A stretch of 5,105 nt of DNA from Planctomycetota bacterium (GTDB lineage: Bacteria; Planctomycetota; Phycisphaerae; FEN-1346; JAACEH01): assembly GCA_016935955.1 (NCBI GenBank), contig JAFGPY010000100.1, positions 1 to 5,105 on the forward strand, read 5' to 3'. Below, piece after piece: positions 1 to 5,105 of this stretch (position 1 is its first letter; each line of letters starts with the position of its first letter). The notes below the pieces were generated by a model. It was not told the DNA's origin, did no database searches, and worked only from the letters and a program-made list of their open reading frames with translations. The position numbers and the translations under genes were made by a program.

Positions 1-689
1 ACGCCCAGAGCCAGCAGGCCCATCGTGGCCGGTTCCGGCACGGCGGTCACGTTGATGTTGTCGAAGGTCACGTGCTGCATGGCCGTCGCACTGTACTCCC
101 AGCCGCCGATCCTGAGCAGGAGGCTCTCGGTGTCGGCGAAGATCGCCGTGTCCAAATCGACCAGCGTGGTCCATCCGCTGCCGCGGTTCTCGCGGAACAG
201 CCAGTGGTCGGGCGTGATAGTGCACTCGAACTGGGCGGGCGTGGCCGGCACGTTCCGGCTGGTGTCGGCGGCGGCATGACCGGTGTACGAGTAGCGAAAG
301 GCGTCGCCCGAGTAGGTCTTGTAGCCGGCTTGGACGAGGTTGCCTGTCGCCTCGGCATCGCAGACGCGCAGCACCATCTCGCCGTAGACCTTGGTGACGA
401 AGGCCCAGTCGCCGGTGATCTGGACCGAAGTCCAGTTCTGCGGCAGGTCGAGCGCCAGGGACACGGCGTAAGCCCCGCGAGCTGCGCCGGCCCCCGTGAA
501 GTACGAGTGCAGCAGCCCGCCGCTGACCGTCAGGCTGCACCCGGTGCTGACCTCGGCGGTCCACTTGGCCGGGTCCAGTGCGCTGCCGCTGAAGTCGTCC
601 TGCAAGAGCGTCGTATCCGCCCGGGCGCCGGTTGCCCACGCCGCCATCGCGACCGTCACCAGAAGCACCATCCCTGCGCGAAGTACCAT
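1..689 (-). CDS. Secreted PEP-CTERM sorting-domain protein, 3' end cut by window edge
   Basis: The open frame runs from an ATG at 689 down to the left edge (229 complete codons, no stop). A GGGAGG ribosome binding site at 701-696 lies 6 bases upstream and supports this start. Residues 1-24 form a signal peptide: charged start, hydrophobic core VLLVTVAMAAWA, and probable cleavage after A-R-A at 22-24. The mature part opens with DDFSGSALDPAKW (31-43), the typical first strand of concanavalin/LamG-like jelly-roll domains in exported proteins. The body to about 212 is rich in beta-type sequence with aromatic residues. It ends in V-P-E-P (217-220) followed by ATMGLLALG, the start of a PEP-CTERM signal. 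In known systems exosortase recognises this tag and processes the protein at the inner membrane. The rest of the membrane helix and the basic tail should lie just outside the window. The ligand or role is unknown; the jelly-roll fold is inferred, while the signal peptide and tag are directly visible. Confidence 0.9.
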   Translation of the reverse strand, partial: MVLRAGMVLLVTVAMAAWATGARADTTLLQDDFSGSALDPAKWTAEVSTGCSLTVSGGLLHSYFTGAGAARGAYAVSLALDLPQNWTSVQITGDWAFVTKVYGEMVLRVCDAEATGNLVQAGYKTYSGDAFRYSYTGHAAADTSRNVPATPAQFECTITPDHWLFRENRGSGWTTLVDLDTAIFADTESLLLRIGGWEYSATAMQHVTFDNINVTAVPEPATMGLLALG

Positions 690-724
690 CGGAAACCTCC
701 CTGTGTTTATCCCATCGCCATGTT

Positions 725-736
725 CCGTACTTGACA
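725..736 (+). repeat. CCGTACTTGACA, copy 1 of an imperfect direct repeat
   Basis: The 12-mer here recurs at 831-846 as CCGTAACTGCTTGACA: the same bases interrupted by four extra ones. The two copies lie 106 bases apart in the same orientation in the upstream region of the PEP-CTERM gene. TTGACA also matches a sigma-70 -35 box on the plus strand, but neither copy has a clear -10 box at the right distance. A paired operator is possible; chance similarity is also possible. Confidence 0.3.
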
Positions 737-737
737 G

Positions 738-774
738 CTCCCGCATCCGGCCGAGACGGCCGAACTGCGGGGAG
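738..774. other. Strong GC hairpin in the leader of the PEP-CTERM gene
   Basis: CTCCCGCA (738-745) pairs with TGCGGGGAG (766-774) with one bulged G. Inside it, CGGCCG (748-753) pairs with CGGCCG (757-762) around an AGA loop, leaving a small internal loop between the two stems. It begins about 50 bases upstream of the PEP-CTERM start codon and would be in its mRNA leader if transcription starts near 912. There is no U-tract on either side, so it does not look like an ordinary intrinsic terminator. An mRNA-stabilising or regulatory leader structure is conceivable but unproven. Confidence 0.5.
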
Positions 775-830
775 ATCGCCCTGCGGCGAGACAGAGCCTT
801 AACCGCGTTCGGCCCGAAGGTCGGCACCGG

Positions 831-846
831 CCGTAACTGCTTGACA
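831..846 (+). repeat. CCGTAACTGCTTGACA, copy 2 of an imperfect direct repeat
   Basis: This is the longer version of the sequence at 725-736, differing by four inserted bases (ACTG or an equivalent placement). It lies next to another small GC-rich inverted repeat (CGGCC at 810-814 with GGCCG at 829-833). Its meaning is unknown. Confidence 0.3.
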
Positions 847-918
847 AATAAGACCTTGTGATCCCCCGGGTGCTGCGGTGGCCCTGTCGGGCTGAGACGG
901 GCGCCACTTTCAGTATCT

Positions 919-947
919 AATATGATGCGAATTTTTTGTGAAGTCAA
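919..947 (-). promoter_or_regulatory. Candidate promoter for the PEP-CTERM gene
   Basis: Read on the minus strand, TTGACT (947-942, 5 of 6 matches to the -35 consensus) is followed after 17 bases by CATATT (924-919, 4 of 6 matches to the -10 consensus). The spacer includes an A-rich run, and the whole element lies in the only AT-rich patch of the intergenic region. It points towards the PEP-CTERM gene and implies a long leader of about 220 bases. Planctomycete promoter rules are poorly known, so this is only a plausible sigma-70-type match. Confidence 0.35.
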
Positions 948-1014
948 CTTGATTGCCGCCAGGCGCGCCCGCATTTGCGCGGCCCCGATCTTCGTCTGAA
1001 ACACGATAGCCATG

Positions 1015-1043
1015 CTGACGCGAAGCGGGCGATACAGTAAAAT
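1015..1043 (+). promoter_or_regulatory. Candidate promoter for the unrecognised gene at 1100
   Basis: CTGACG (1015-1020, 4 of 6 matches to -35) and TAAAAT (1038-1043, 5 of 6 matches to -10) are separated by exactly 17 bases and face the gene starting at 1100. Transcription would begin near 1050 and give a leader of about 50 bases containing the ribosome binding site at 1084-1090. The spacing is ideal, but the -35 match is moderate. Confidence 0.4.
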
Positions 1044-1083
1044 GCGGGCGTGGGCGACGAGCGGCCCGCGATTCGCCGACCCA

Positions 1084-1090
1084 GGGAGGA
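1084..1090 (+). promoter_or_regulatory. Ribosome binding site that fixes the start at 1100
   Basis: GGGAGGA is a strong Shine-Dalgarno sequence. It lies 9 bases before ATG at 1100 but only 3 bases before the in-frame TTG at 1094. Normal spacing therefore favours ATG 1100 over the slightly longer TTG reading. Confidence 0.7.
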
Positions 1091-1099
1091 ACGTTGACG

Positions 1100-1951
1100 A
1101 TGGGCACTGCCGCGGACGACATTCGAACCATCAGCCGCTACATTCTGAAGCCCGATGCCAATGGGGCGCACCTGCGCGAGATGGCCGAGGCCATGGCGGC
1201 GCACGGACTGCGCTCGGCCAACGTGCCGCTGGAGGATCGCGACGAGGCCATGCAGTCGCAGTTGGCCAAGGCGGCCGAGACGATCGCCGCCTTTGCGGTA
1301 CTGGCCTGGGGCGGCGCGGGCACGGCCGAGTATGCGCGGCGGACGCAGTTGATGCTCGGTGCGCTGCGCGACCGCATGCGCGGGATGAATCCGGAGATGA
1401 CCCGGCAGTACGCGATCGAGGCCCTGAACGCCGACATCGAGTTCCGCCTGCGCCGCGCGGAGCACCTGGTGCTCGACTCGCGGGCCGAGAAGGAACTGAT
1501 CGATCATTTCTTCGACGACGATCCGCAGTACGATTACCTGCACGACCTCGTGCGGAACACGATGCACCTGCACTGGGAGCGGCGCCACAGTCTCGCGGCG
1601 GCCGCCTCGTGCGAGCCGGGCAAGACGAACGTGCTCATGGGCCCGCGCGGCGACAGCGCCCTGGAGACGCACCTGCGGCGGGCCGCCACCGAGGCCGTGG
1701 CCACCTACATCGAGCAGGCCAATATCGCCTGGGGCATGGTTGAGAACCTCACGGACACGGGCATCGTGCTGCGCGATCGGATCAACATTCAGCGCGAACT
1801 CGGGTCCATCGACGAGAAGACCTGGGAGGCCTCAGGCTGGAAGCTGGCCGACTTCATCGAGGGCCGCTTCGGCACGCGCGAGGGCCGCAAGGAGGCCCGC
1901 CTGGCCCGCGCCGGCTGGCGACAACTGGCTCGGCGCAAACTCGTGCACTGA
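1100..1951 (+). CDS. Unrecognised helical soluble protein (283 aa)
   Basis: I do not recognise this protein. The start is the ATG at 1100, chosen from the ribosome binding site at 1084-1090. It has no signal peptide and no membrane segment, so it is probably cytoplasmic. Nearly all of it looks alpha-helical: amphipathic stretches at about 22-38, 46-95 (including the small-residue run AAFAVLAWGGAG at 63-74), 98-160, 186-217 and 225-256. The middle is acidic and aromatic, with HFFDDDPQYDYLHD at 136-149 and then H156-x-H158-W159-E160 and H163. The end (254-281) is strongly basic, with about ten Arg/Lys, which could suit nucleic-acid or membrane-surface contact. The single Cys is C171. E-P-G-K-T (172-176) resembles part of a P-loop but lacks the full pattern. 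The gene appears monocistronic: it has its own candidate promoter and is followed by a gap of 108 bases. Codon use matches its neighbours, which supports a real gene. Function unknown. Confidence 0.85.
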   Translation: MGTAADDIRTISRYILKPDANGAHLREMAEAMAAHGLRSANVPLEDRDEAMQSQLAKAAETIAAFAVLAWGGAGTAEYARRTQLMLGALRDRMRGMNPEMTRQYAIEALNADIEFRLRRAEHLVLDSRAEKELIDHFFDDDPQYDYLHDLVRNTMHLHWERRHSLAAAASCEPGKTNVLMGPRGDSALETHLRRAATEAVATYIEQANIAWGMVENLTDTGIVLRDRINIQRELGSIDEKTWEASGWKLADFIEGRFGTREGRKEARLARAGWRQLARRKLVH

Positions 1952-2059
1952 TCCGGCGACAGTCCGCGCGAGCCGGCCGCGGCAGGGAAGAGCGGTCCCT
2001 TCGGCACAGTCGCGGATTTCCGGTGTAACGTTATCGTCCTCTGCGCAACTCCACGGTTG

Positions 2060-2635
2060 ATGACGCAACAAGCCATGGCTGACAGCGCTCCGCCTTACGA
2101 CAGCCTCGTGCCGCGCGCCCGACAGGACGCCCGCGCCCTGGGGCAACTGTACGACCGGCATTACCCCGGCGTGCTGCGCTATTGCGTCTGTCGCCTGTTC
2201 TCCCGCGATGCGGCCGAGGAAGTGACCTCGGAGGTCTTCCTCGCGGTGGCCCGGCAGATTCGCGACTTCGACGGCCGGACCGAGGAGCAGTTTGTCTGCT
2301 GGCTCTACGGCATCGCGACCCGGCAGGTCAACGCCCACATCCGTTCGGCGACGCGGCGCAAGGCGCTGCTGGCCGACGCGGTCCGCGTGCGGCAAGCGGC
2401 AGCCCGGCCGGACGACGATCCGCCGGAGCCGATGGACTGGCCGACGTTGTATGCGGCCCTGGCGTCGCTGAAGCCGCGGGAACAGGCGCTGGTGACCCTG
2501 CGATGTTTTGAGCAGTGGCCGTTCGAGCGGATTGCCGCTGCATTGACTCTCAGGCCCGTTGCTGCCCGAGTCGCCTACGGCCGGGCACTGGAAAGGCTGA
2601 GAAGCCGGTTGGGTGAGGCTTTCGGTCGTGCTTGA
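2060..2635 (+). CDS. ECF-type RNA polymerase sigma factor
   Basis: This 191-residue protein has the size and two-domain build of extracytoplasmic-function sigma-70 factors, which direct RNA polymerase to a small set of promoters. Region 2 spans about 24-100: helix LGQLYDRHYPGVLRYCVCRL, then DAAEEVTSEVFLAVARQI (50-67) and the WLYGIATRQVNAHIR stretch (81-95) that contacts the -10 element and melts DNA. A Pro/Asp-rich linker (about 115-126) leads to region 4 (126-185), with L-K-P-R-E-Q-A-L-V-T-L-R (137-148) and a helix-turn-helix at about 155-184 for -35 recognition. The start is uncertain: TTG 2057, ATG 2060 and ATG 2075 are in frame, and none has a visible ribosome binding site. A weak promoter match (TCGGCA 2001-2006, TGTAAC 2024-2029, 17-base spacer) would put the mRNA start some 25 bases before ATG 2060. 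It is co-transcribed with the membrane protein that follows. I could not assign an ECF group. Four cysteines are present, including C-V-C at 42-44. Confidence 0.92.
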   Translation: MTQQAMADSAPPYDSLVPRARQDARALGQLYDRHYPGVLRYCVCRLFSRDAAEEVTSEVFLAVARQIRDFDGRTEEQFVCWLYGIATRQVNAHIRSATRRKALLADAVRVRQAAARPDDDPPEPMDWPTLYAALASLKPREQALVTLRCFEQWPFERIAAALTLRPVAARVAYGRALERLRSRLGEAFGRA

Positions 2636-2640
2636 GGAGA
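2634..2640 (+). promoter_or_regulatory. Ribosome binding site overlapping the sigma-factor stop codon
   Basis: GAGGAGA starts inside the TGA stop (2633-2635) of the sigma gene and lies 6 bases before the GTG start at 2647. This arrangement indicates translational coupling, which would help keep the sigma factor and its membrane partner in step. It also supports the GTG as the true start. Confidence 0.75.
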
Positions 2641-2646
2641 TAGACC

Positions 2647-3849
2647 GTGTTTCGTGATGAGGAAGAACTGGTTCGATTCGTTAAGCGGCTGGACATCCAG
2701 GCCGAGCCCGATCCGGTTCACCGTGATCGGCTGCGGGAGCGGATGCTGGCGGCTTTTCGAGAGGCGGGTTCCGAGGGGGCCGCGGTCCAACGGCCGCAGG
2801 GCTCCGGCCGGATCCGGATAGGAAGGTTCCTGATGCGCAGCAAACCTTTTAAGATCGGTATGGCGGCGGCCGTCGCGGTCTGTGCGGTGATCGCGGCGGC
2901 CTTATGGACGGGCAACGGCGGCAGCGGCGTCGCGCTGGCCGATGTCCTGGCGAAGATGGAGCAGGCGCGGACGGTGTGCTTCAAGATGGTCATTTCCCGT
3001 GACGGTCAGCCCGAGGAAGTCTACGACATCATGTACAAGGAGCCGGGCCTGATGCGCAGCGAGGCGCCGGGCATGATCAACATCATCGACTGGCCGAACG
3101 GGAGGCTGCTTGCCCTGATGACCAAGGAGAAGGTCGCGCACCGGACAGACGTGGCCGGCATGGACAATCCCTATCACCGAGACTGGTACGCGGACTTGAA
3201 GGAGATCATAGGCAACGAGGGCGCCGAGCCGCTCGGTCGTTGCGAGGTCAACGGGCGGCCGGCCCTCGGCTGGCGCGTGGTCGACGAGGACGGCACCTGC
3301 ACCGTCTGGGCCGACGTCCACAGCGGCGAACTGCTGCGGGCGGAGTTCCGGGCCAGGGGGTCTCTGGTCGTGCTGCGCGATTTCGTGCTGGACAAGGAAC
3401 TGGACGACTCGCTGTTCCGCCTCGACCCGCCGGCGGGCTATCGCATGATGGGGCCGGTCGCGGAGTTCAAGCAAGCGGATACGTCGGTCGATGACGTGGC
3501 CTTCCTGCTTCGCGTCTGGGCCTCGGCCAATGACGGCCGCTTCCCCGACAAGCTGGAAGCCATGGATTTCCAGGCCGTGGTGGCCAAGGCCAAGTGGCAA
3601 CAGCTTGGCGTGGACTCGCAGGACAAGTCGCGTGCCGCACAGGACACCCTGAGCCGGGCGTTCCATTTTCTGTACTCGCGGTTCGATTGGACCTATGCCG
3701 GCAAGGGCATCTTGGTCGATCAGCAGGACGCCGCCGTGTTCTGGTACAAGCCCAAGGACTCGCCAACGTACAAAGTGGTTTACGCGGACTTCAGCATTCG
3801 GGACGTGGCCGAAGGCGATTTGCCCTCGCCGGCCGGTGGGAACGAGTAG
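2647..3849 (+). CDS. Single-pass membrane protein, probable anti-sigma factor/envelope sensor with LolA-like domain
   Basis: This 400-residue protein starts at GTG 2647, 11 bases after the sigma-factor stop. Residues 1-68 are charged and cytoplasmic, including EPDPVHRDRLRERMLAAF (20-37), a helix of the kind that contacts sigma factors in planctomycete operons. They contain no cysteine, so there is no zinc-binding HxxxCxxC anti-sigma motif. One membrane helix follows (about 69-87, KIGMAAAVAVCAVIAAALW). The external part starts VALADVLAKMEQARTVCFKM (96-115) and continues as a beta-rich LolA/RseB-like region to about 263, including NGRPALGWRV (202-211) and TCTVWADVHSGELLRAEF (217-234). A second external region (about 278-392) has NDGRFPDKLEAM (295-306) and FWYKPKDSPTYKVVYADFSIRDV (365-387), which I recall as a recurring C-terminal part of planctomycete proteins of this type. 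By position and build it is the likely regulator of the sigma factor, perhaps sensing lipids or misfolded envelope proteins. Anti-sigma function is inferred, not shown by a known motif. Confidence 0.82.
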   Translation: MFRDEEELVRFVKRLDIQAEPDPVHRDRLRERMLAAFREAGSEGAAVQRPQGSGRIRIGRFLMRSKPFKIGMAAAVAVCAVIAAALWTGNGGSGVALADVLAKMEQARTVCFKMVISRDGQPEEVYDIMYKEPGLMRSEAPGMINIIDWPNGRLLALMTKEKVAHRTDVAGMDNPYHRDWYADLKEIIGNEGAEPLGRCEVNGRPALGWRVVDEDGTCTVWADVHSGELLRAEFRARGSLVVLRDFVLDKELDDSLFRLDPPAGYRMMGPVAEFKQADTSVDDVAFLLRVWASANDGRFPDKLEAMDFQAVVAKAKWQQLGVDSQDKSRAAQDTLSRAFHFLYSRFDWTYAGKGILVDQQDAAVFWYKPKDSPTYKVVYADFSIRDVAEGDLPSPAGGNE

Positions 3850-3869
3850 TCCAGAGCGAAGGACTCAAA

Positions 3870-3912
3870 GCACGGGCAGCCGATGTCGGCACACGGCATC
3901 GGCTGCCTGTGC
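3870..3912. terminator. Bidirectional terminator-like hairpin between convergent genes
   Basis: GCACGGGCAGCCGATG (3870-3885) and CATCGGCTGCCTGTGC (3897-3912) form a 16-bp stem with a single G-T wobble and an 11-base loop. It lies 20 bases after the stop of the membrane-protein gene and 8 bases beyond the stop of the converging beta-helix gene, so one structure can serve both. The flanking T-runs are short (TTT on the minus-strand reading, ATT on the plus), so termination may be partial or the hairpin may act mainly as an mRNA end stabiliser. Confidence 0.75.
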
Positions 3913-3920
3913 ATTCAGAC

Positions 3921-5105
3921 TCACGGCAGGCTCTGGCCCAGGCGGCTGCGGGCTCGCATGACGTCGGTCATCGTCACGACGCCCGATTCGTCCACGTCGC
4001 TCGCGGCCGTGGTGCCGGTCACGGCCTGCCCTGCGGCCGTGCGAACCGCCAGCAGGTCCGCGGCCGTCACGGCGCCCGAACCGTCCACGTCGCCGCCAAG
4101 CATGCGCAGCGACACGTCGGCGTCGCCCGAGACCGATGCGCCGGTCGCCGCGGAACGCAGGACGTCGGTCACCGTGACCGTGTATGTGTCCGCGTCCGGC
4201 AACGACGACAGGGCAACCGTCAGCACCGTGCCGCCCGACTCGAGCGTCAGCGACTGGATGTGGTCCGAAACGTCGCCGTGCGCGTCGCCGACGATCGTGA
4301 TGGCTCCCGCCTGCACCGTGGTCGGATCGACGGCCCGGGAGAAGGCGATCTTCAACTGGCTGAAGCCGGCCAACCGGGCCTCGGTGTAACCGTCGGCTAT
4401 GGCCGTCACCAGCGTGCCCGCCGGTCCGTGATCAGCCGCGACCGCCCAACCTGCCACGGCGAGATCCGGCGGCGCACTGCCTCCGCGTATGGCCGTCTGC
4501 TCGGCCCGCAACATGGCCACGAACAGGCTCTCCAGCGATGCGCTGTCGGCGGCATTGTACTCGTAGGCCCCGATGTCGGGCTGAGCGTCGCGTGTGCGGC
4601 CCAGGATGTCGGTCGTCGACGCATAGGTCGGATCGCCCGCGTTGACCGCCGGGCCGCTGGCCTTCAGACGGAAATCGTGGTTCGTGAAGTCCTGGAAGTA
4701 CGTCGTCGGCGAGGCGTTGAAGCTGCCCGGGTCGACGGCCGTGAACTCGTGGACGATGTAGTTGCGTCCGATGAAGCTGGCGTTGGTCGGCCGGCTGATG
4801 TAGCGGCACGTGTTGTTGGCGAAGACGTACGTCCCGCCGCTCCAATTGTCCATGTAGCACAGCGCGCCGCCGCCCGTCGGATCGCTCAGGCCCTGCTCCG
4901 GCGGGAACATGAACGTGTTGTTGCGGCAGAGGACCGGGCCGCCCGTCGTCTGGCACGACCAGGCGCGGGCCAGCGTGCTGACGATGATGTTGTTCTCCAC
5001 CAGCACGTTCGTAATCGTCCCTTCGTACCGTTCCCAGAAAATGCCCTGGCCCTCGGTGTCGAAGTAGTTGCGGCGGATCGTGACATTGCTGACGGTGGTC
5101 GGCGT
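3921..5105 (-). CDS. Surface/secreted beta-helix protein with Ig-like domain and C-terminal dockerin, 5' end missing
   Basis: The frame is open from the right edge to TGA at 3923-3921, giving 394 residues of a longer protein; a GTG at 5006 in the same frame is internal, not the start. Residues 7-125 contain right-handed beta-helix rungs with an asparagine ladder: NVTIRRNYF (7), NVLVENNIIV (33), PVLCRNNTFMF (57), TYVFANNTC (92), FIGRNYIV (111). Residues 137-183 match the closing segment of choice-of-anchor-Q proteins: DFRLKASGPAVNAGDP, then DILGRTR and DIGAYEY. A linker leads to an Ig-like beta domain (about 243-335, with LKIAFSRAVDPTTV and TYTVTVTDVL). The last 58 residues form a type I dockerin with two calcium-binding loops, DVDGSGAVTAAD (339-350) and DVDESGVVTMTD (370-381), both D-x-D-x-S-G-x-V-T-x-x-D. 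The protein should be exported and act outside the cell. Beta-helices of this kind often bind or cleave polysaccharides, but no catalytic residues can be assigned here. In planctomycetes such dockerins may serve attachment rather than classical cellulosome assembly. Confidence 0.9.
   Translation of the reverse strand, partial: TPTTVSNVTIRRNYFDTEGQGIFWERYEGTITNVLVENNIIVSTLARAWSCQTTGGPVLCRNNTFMFPPEQGLSDPTGGGALCYMDNWSGGTYVFANNTCRYISRPTNASFIGRNYIVHEFTAVDPGSFNASPTTYFQDFTNHDFRLKASGPAVNAGDPTYASTTDILGRTRDAQPDIGAYEYNAADSASLESLFVAMLRAEQTAIRGGSAPPDLAVAGWAVAADHGPAGTLVTAIADGYTEARLAGFSQLKIAFSRAVDPTTVQAGAITIVGDAHGDVSDHIQSLTLESGGTVLTVALSSLPDADTYTVTVTDVLRSAATGASVSGDADVSLRMLGGDVDGSGAVTAADLLAVRTAAGQAVTGTTAASDVDESGVVTMTDVMRARSRLGQSLP

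Larger units (their letters stand above)
690..1099. other. Divergent intergenic region between PEP-CTERM gene and unrecognised gene
   Basis: This 410-base stretch separates two divergently transcribed genes. It holds no convincing gene: the open frames in it (for example 707-907 on the minus strand) have no good ribosome binding site or recognisable protein. It does contain an AT-rich island (about 908-950) that stands out from the GC-rich surroundings, candidate promoters for both directions, a strong hairpin at 738-774 and two related CCGTA...CTTGACA sequences. If the minus-strand promoter candidate is right, the PEP-CTERM mRNA would have a GC-rich, hairpin-rich leader of roughly 220 bases. 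No known riboswitch class was recognised. Confidence 0.7.

Noticed and set aside
72..734. Long plus-strand open frame opposite the PEP-CTERM gene
   Set aside because: The minus strand has a signal peptide, a ribosome binding site and a VPEP motif. The plus-strand frame gives low-complexity Gly/Ala/Arg sequence typical of a shadow frame in GC-rich DNA.
707..907. Possible upstream open frame in the PEP-CTERM leader (66 codons, GTG start)
   Set aside because: It has no convincing ribosome binding site and an Arg/Ser-rich sequence of the shadow type. It could be a leader peptide, but nothing supports that.
1001..1050. GACGCGAAGC resembling part of a cyclic-di-GMP (GEMM) riboswitch
   Set aside because: The required paired element with its tetraloop, the GGCAAACC-like strand and the receptor stem are absent.
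1613..1627. E-P-G-K-T in the helical protein, resembling a Walker A P-loop
   Set aside because: The full GxxxxGK[ST] pattern is missing, and no Walker B or beta-strand context is seen.
944..1672. Long minus-strand open frame overlapping the helical-protein gene
   Set aside because: It is rich in Arg/His/Val with no recognisable domain, and the plus-strand gene has a better start and ribosome binding site.
1953..1976. CCGGC...GCCGG inverted repeat after the helical-protein gene as a terminator
   Set aside because: The stem is only 5 bp with a large loop and no T-run; such matches are common in GC-rich DNA.
2001..2029. TCGGCA-17-TGTAAC as promoter of the sigma operon
   Set aside because: Both boxes match only 4 of 6 consensus bases, too weak to list as a feature. 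An autoregulated ECF-type promoter could not be identified either.
1832..2395. Minus-strand open frame across the end of the helical-protein gene and the start of the sigma gene
   Set aside because: It crosses an intergenic gap and overlaps a clear ECF sigma factor on the other strand; it has no domain signature.
2902..3666. Minus-strand open frame of 254 codons within the membrane-protein gene
   Set aside because: It is a shadow of a gene whose membrane helix and conserved-looking domains are clear on the plus strand.
3921..5006. GTG at 5006 as the start of the beta-helix protein
   Set aside because: The frame stays open to the right edge and continues the same beta-helix rungs (NVTIRRNYF upstream), so the gene extends beyond the window.

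Overview
The window is high-GC bacterial DNA and looks like a planctomycete, most likely from the Phycisphaerae side of the phylum. Four things point there. A PEP-CTERM protein and a dockerin-type exported protein lie close together. The large exported protein carries a choice-of-anchor-Q-like segment. An ECF sigma factor is paired with a membrane protein whose external part has the LolA-like and 'GRFP / FWYKP' layout that I recall from planctomycete sigma-factor operons. The lineage is inferred from gene content; no marker gene is present.

Layout from left to right. (1) Positions 1-689, minus strand: a secreted PEP-CTERM protein that lacks only its extreme C-terminus, cut by the window edge. 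(2) Positions 690-1099: a divergent intergenic region with an AT-rich promoter-like island, a strong GC hairpin and two related CCGTA...CTTGACA sequences. (3) Positions 1100-1951, plus strand: a mostly helical soluble protein that I do not recognise. (4) Positions 2060-2635 and 2647-3849, plus strand: a two-gene operon of an ECF sigma factor and a single-pass membrane protein, probably its anti-sigma factor or sensor. The ribosome binding site of the second gene overlaps the stop codon of the first. (5) Positions 3870-3912: a 16-bp inverted repeat between convergent genes, a likely bidirectional terminator. (6) Positions 3921-5105, minus strand: the C-terminal 394 residues of a right-handed beta-helix surface protein with a choice-of-anchor-Q-like segment, an Ig-like domain and a C-terminal type I dockerin. 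Its N-terminus is beyond the right edge.

The sigma and membrane-protein pair is the only part with a clear functional link: the membrane protein should hold or release the sigma factor in response to an envelope signal. The two exported proteins on either side use different C-terminal tags, and nothing visible shows that this sigma factor controls them. No tRNA, rRNA, CRISPR array, insertion sequence or integrase was seen. I found no clearly new multi-gene system. The best candidates for follow-up are the unrecognised helical protein, the structured leader of the PEP-CTERM gene, and the sigma/sensor pair.
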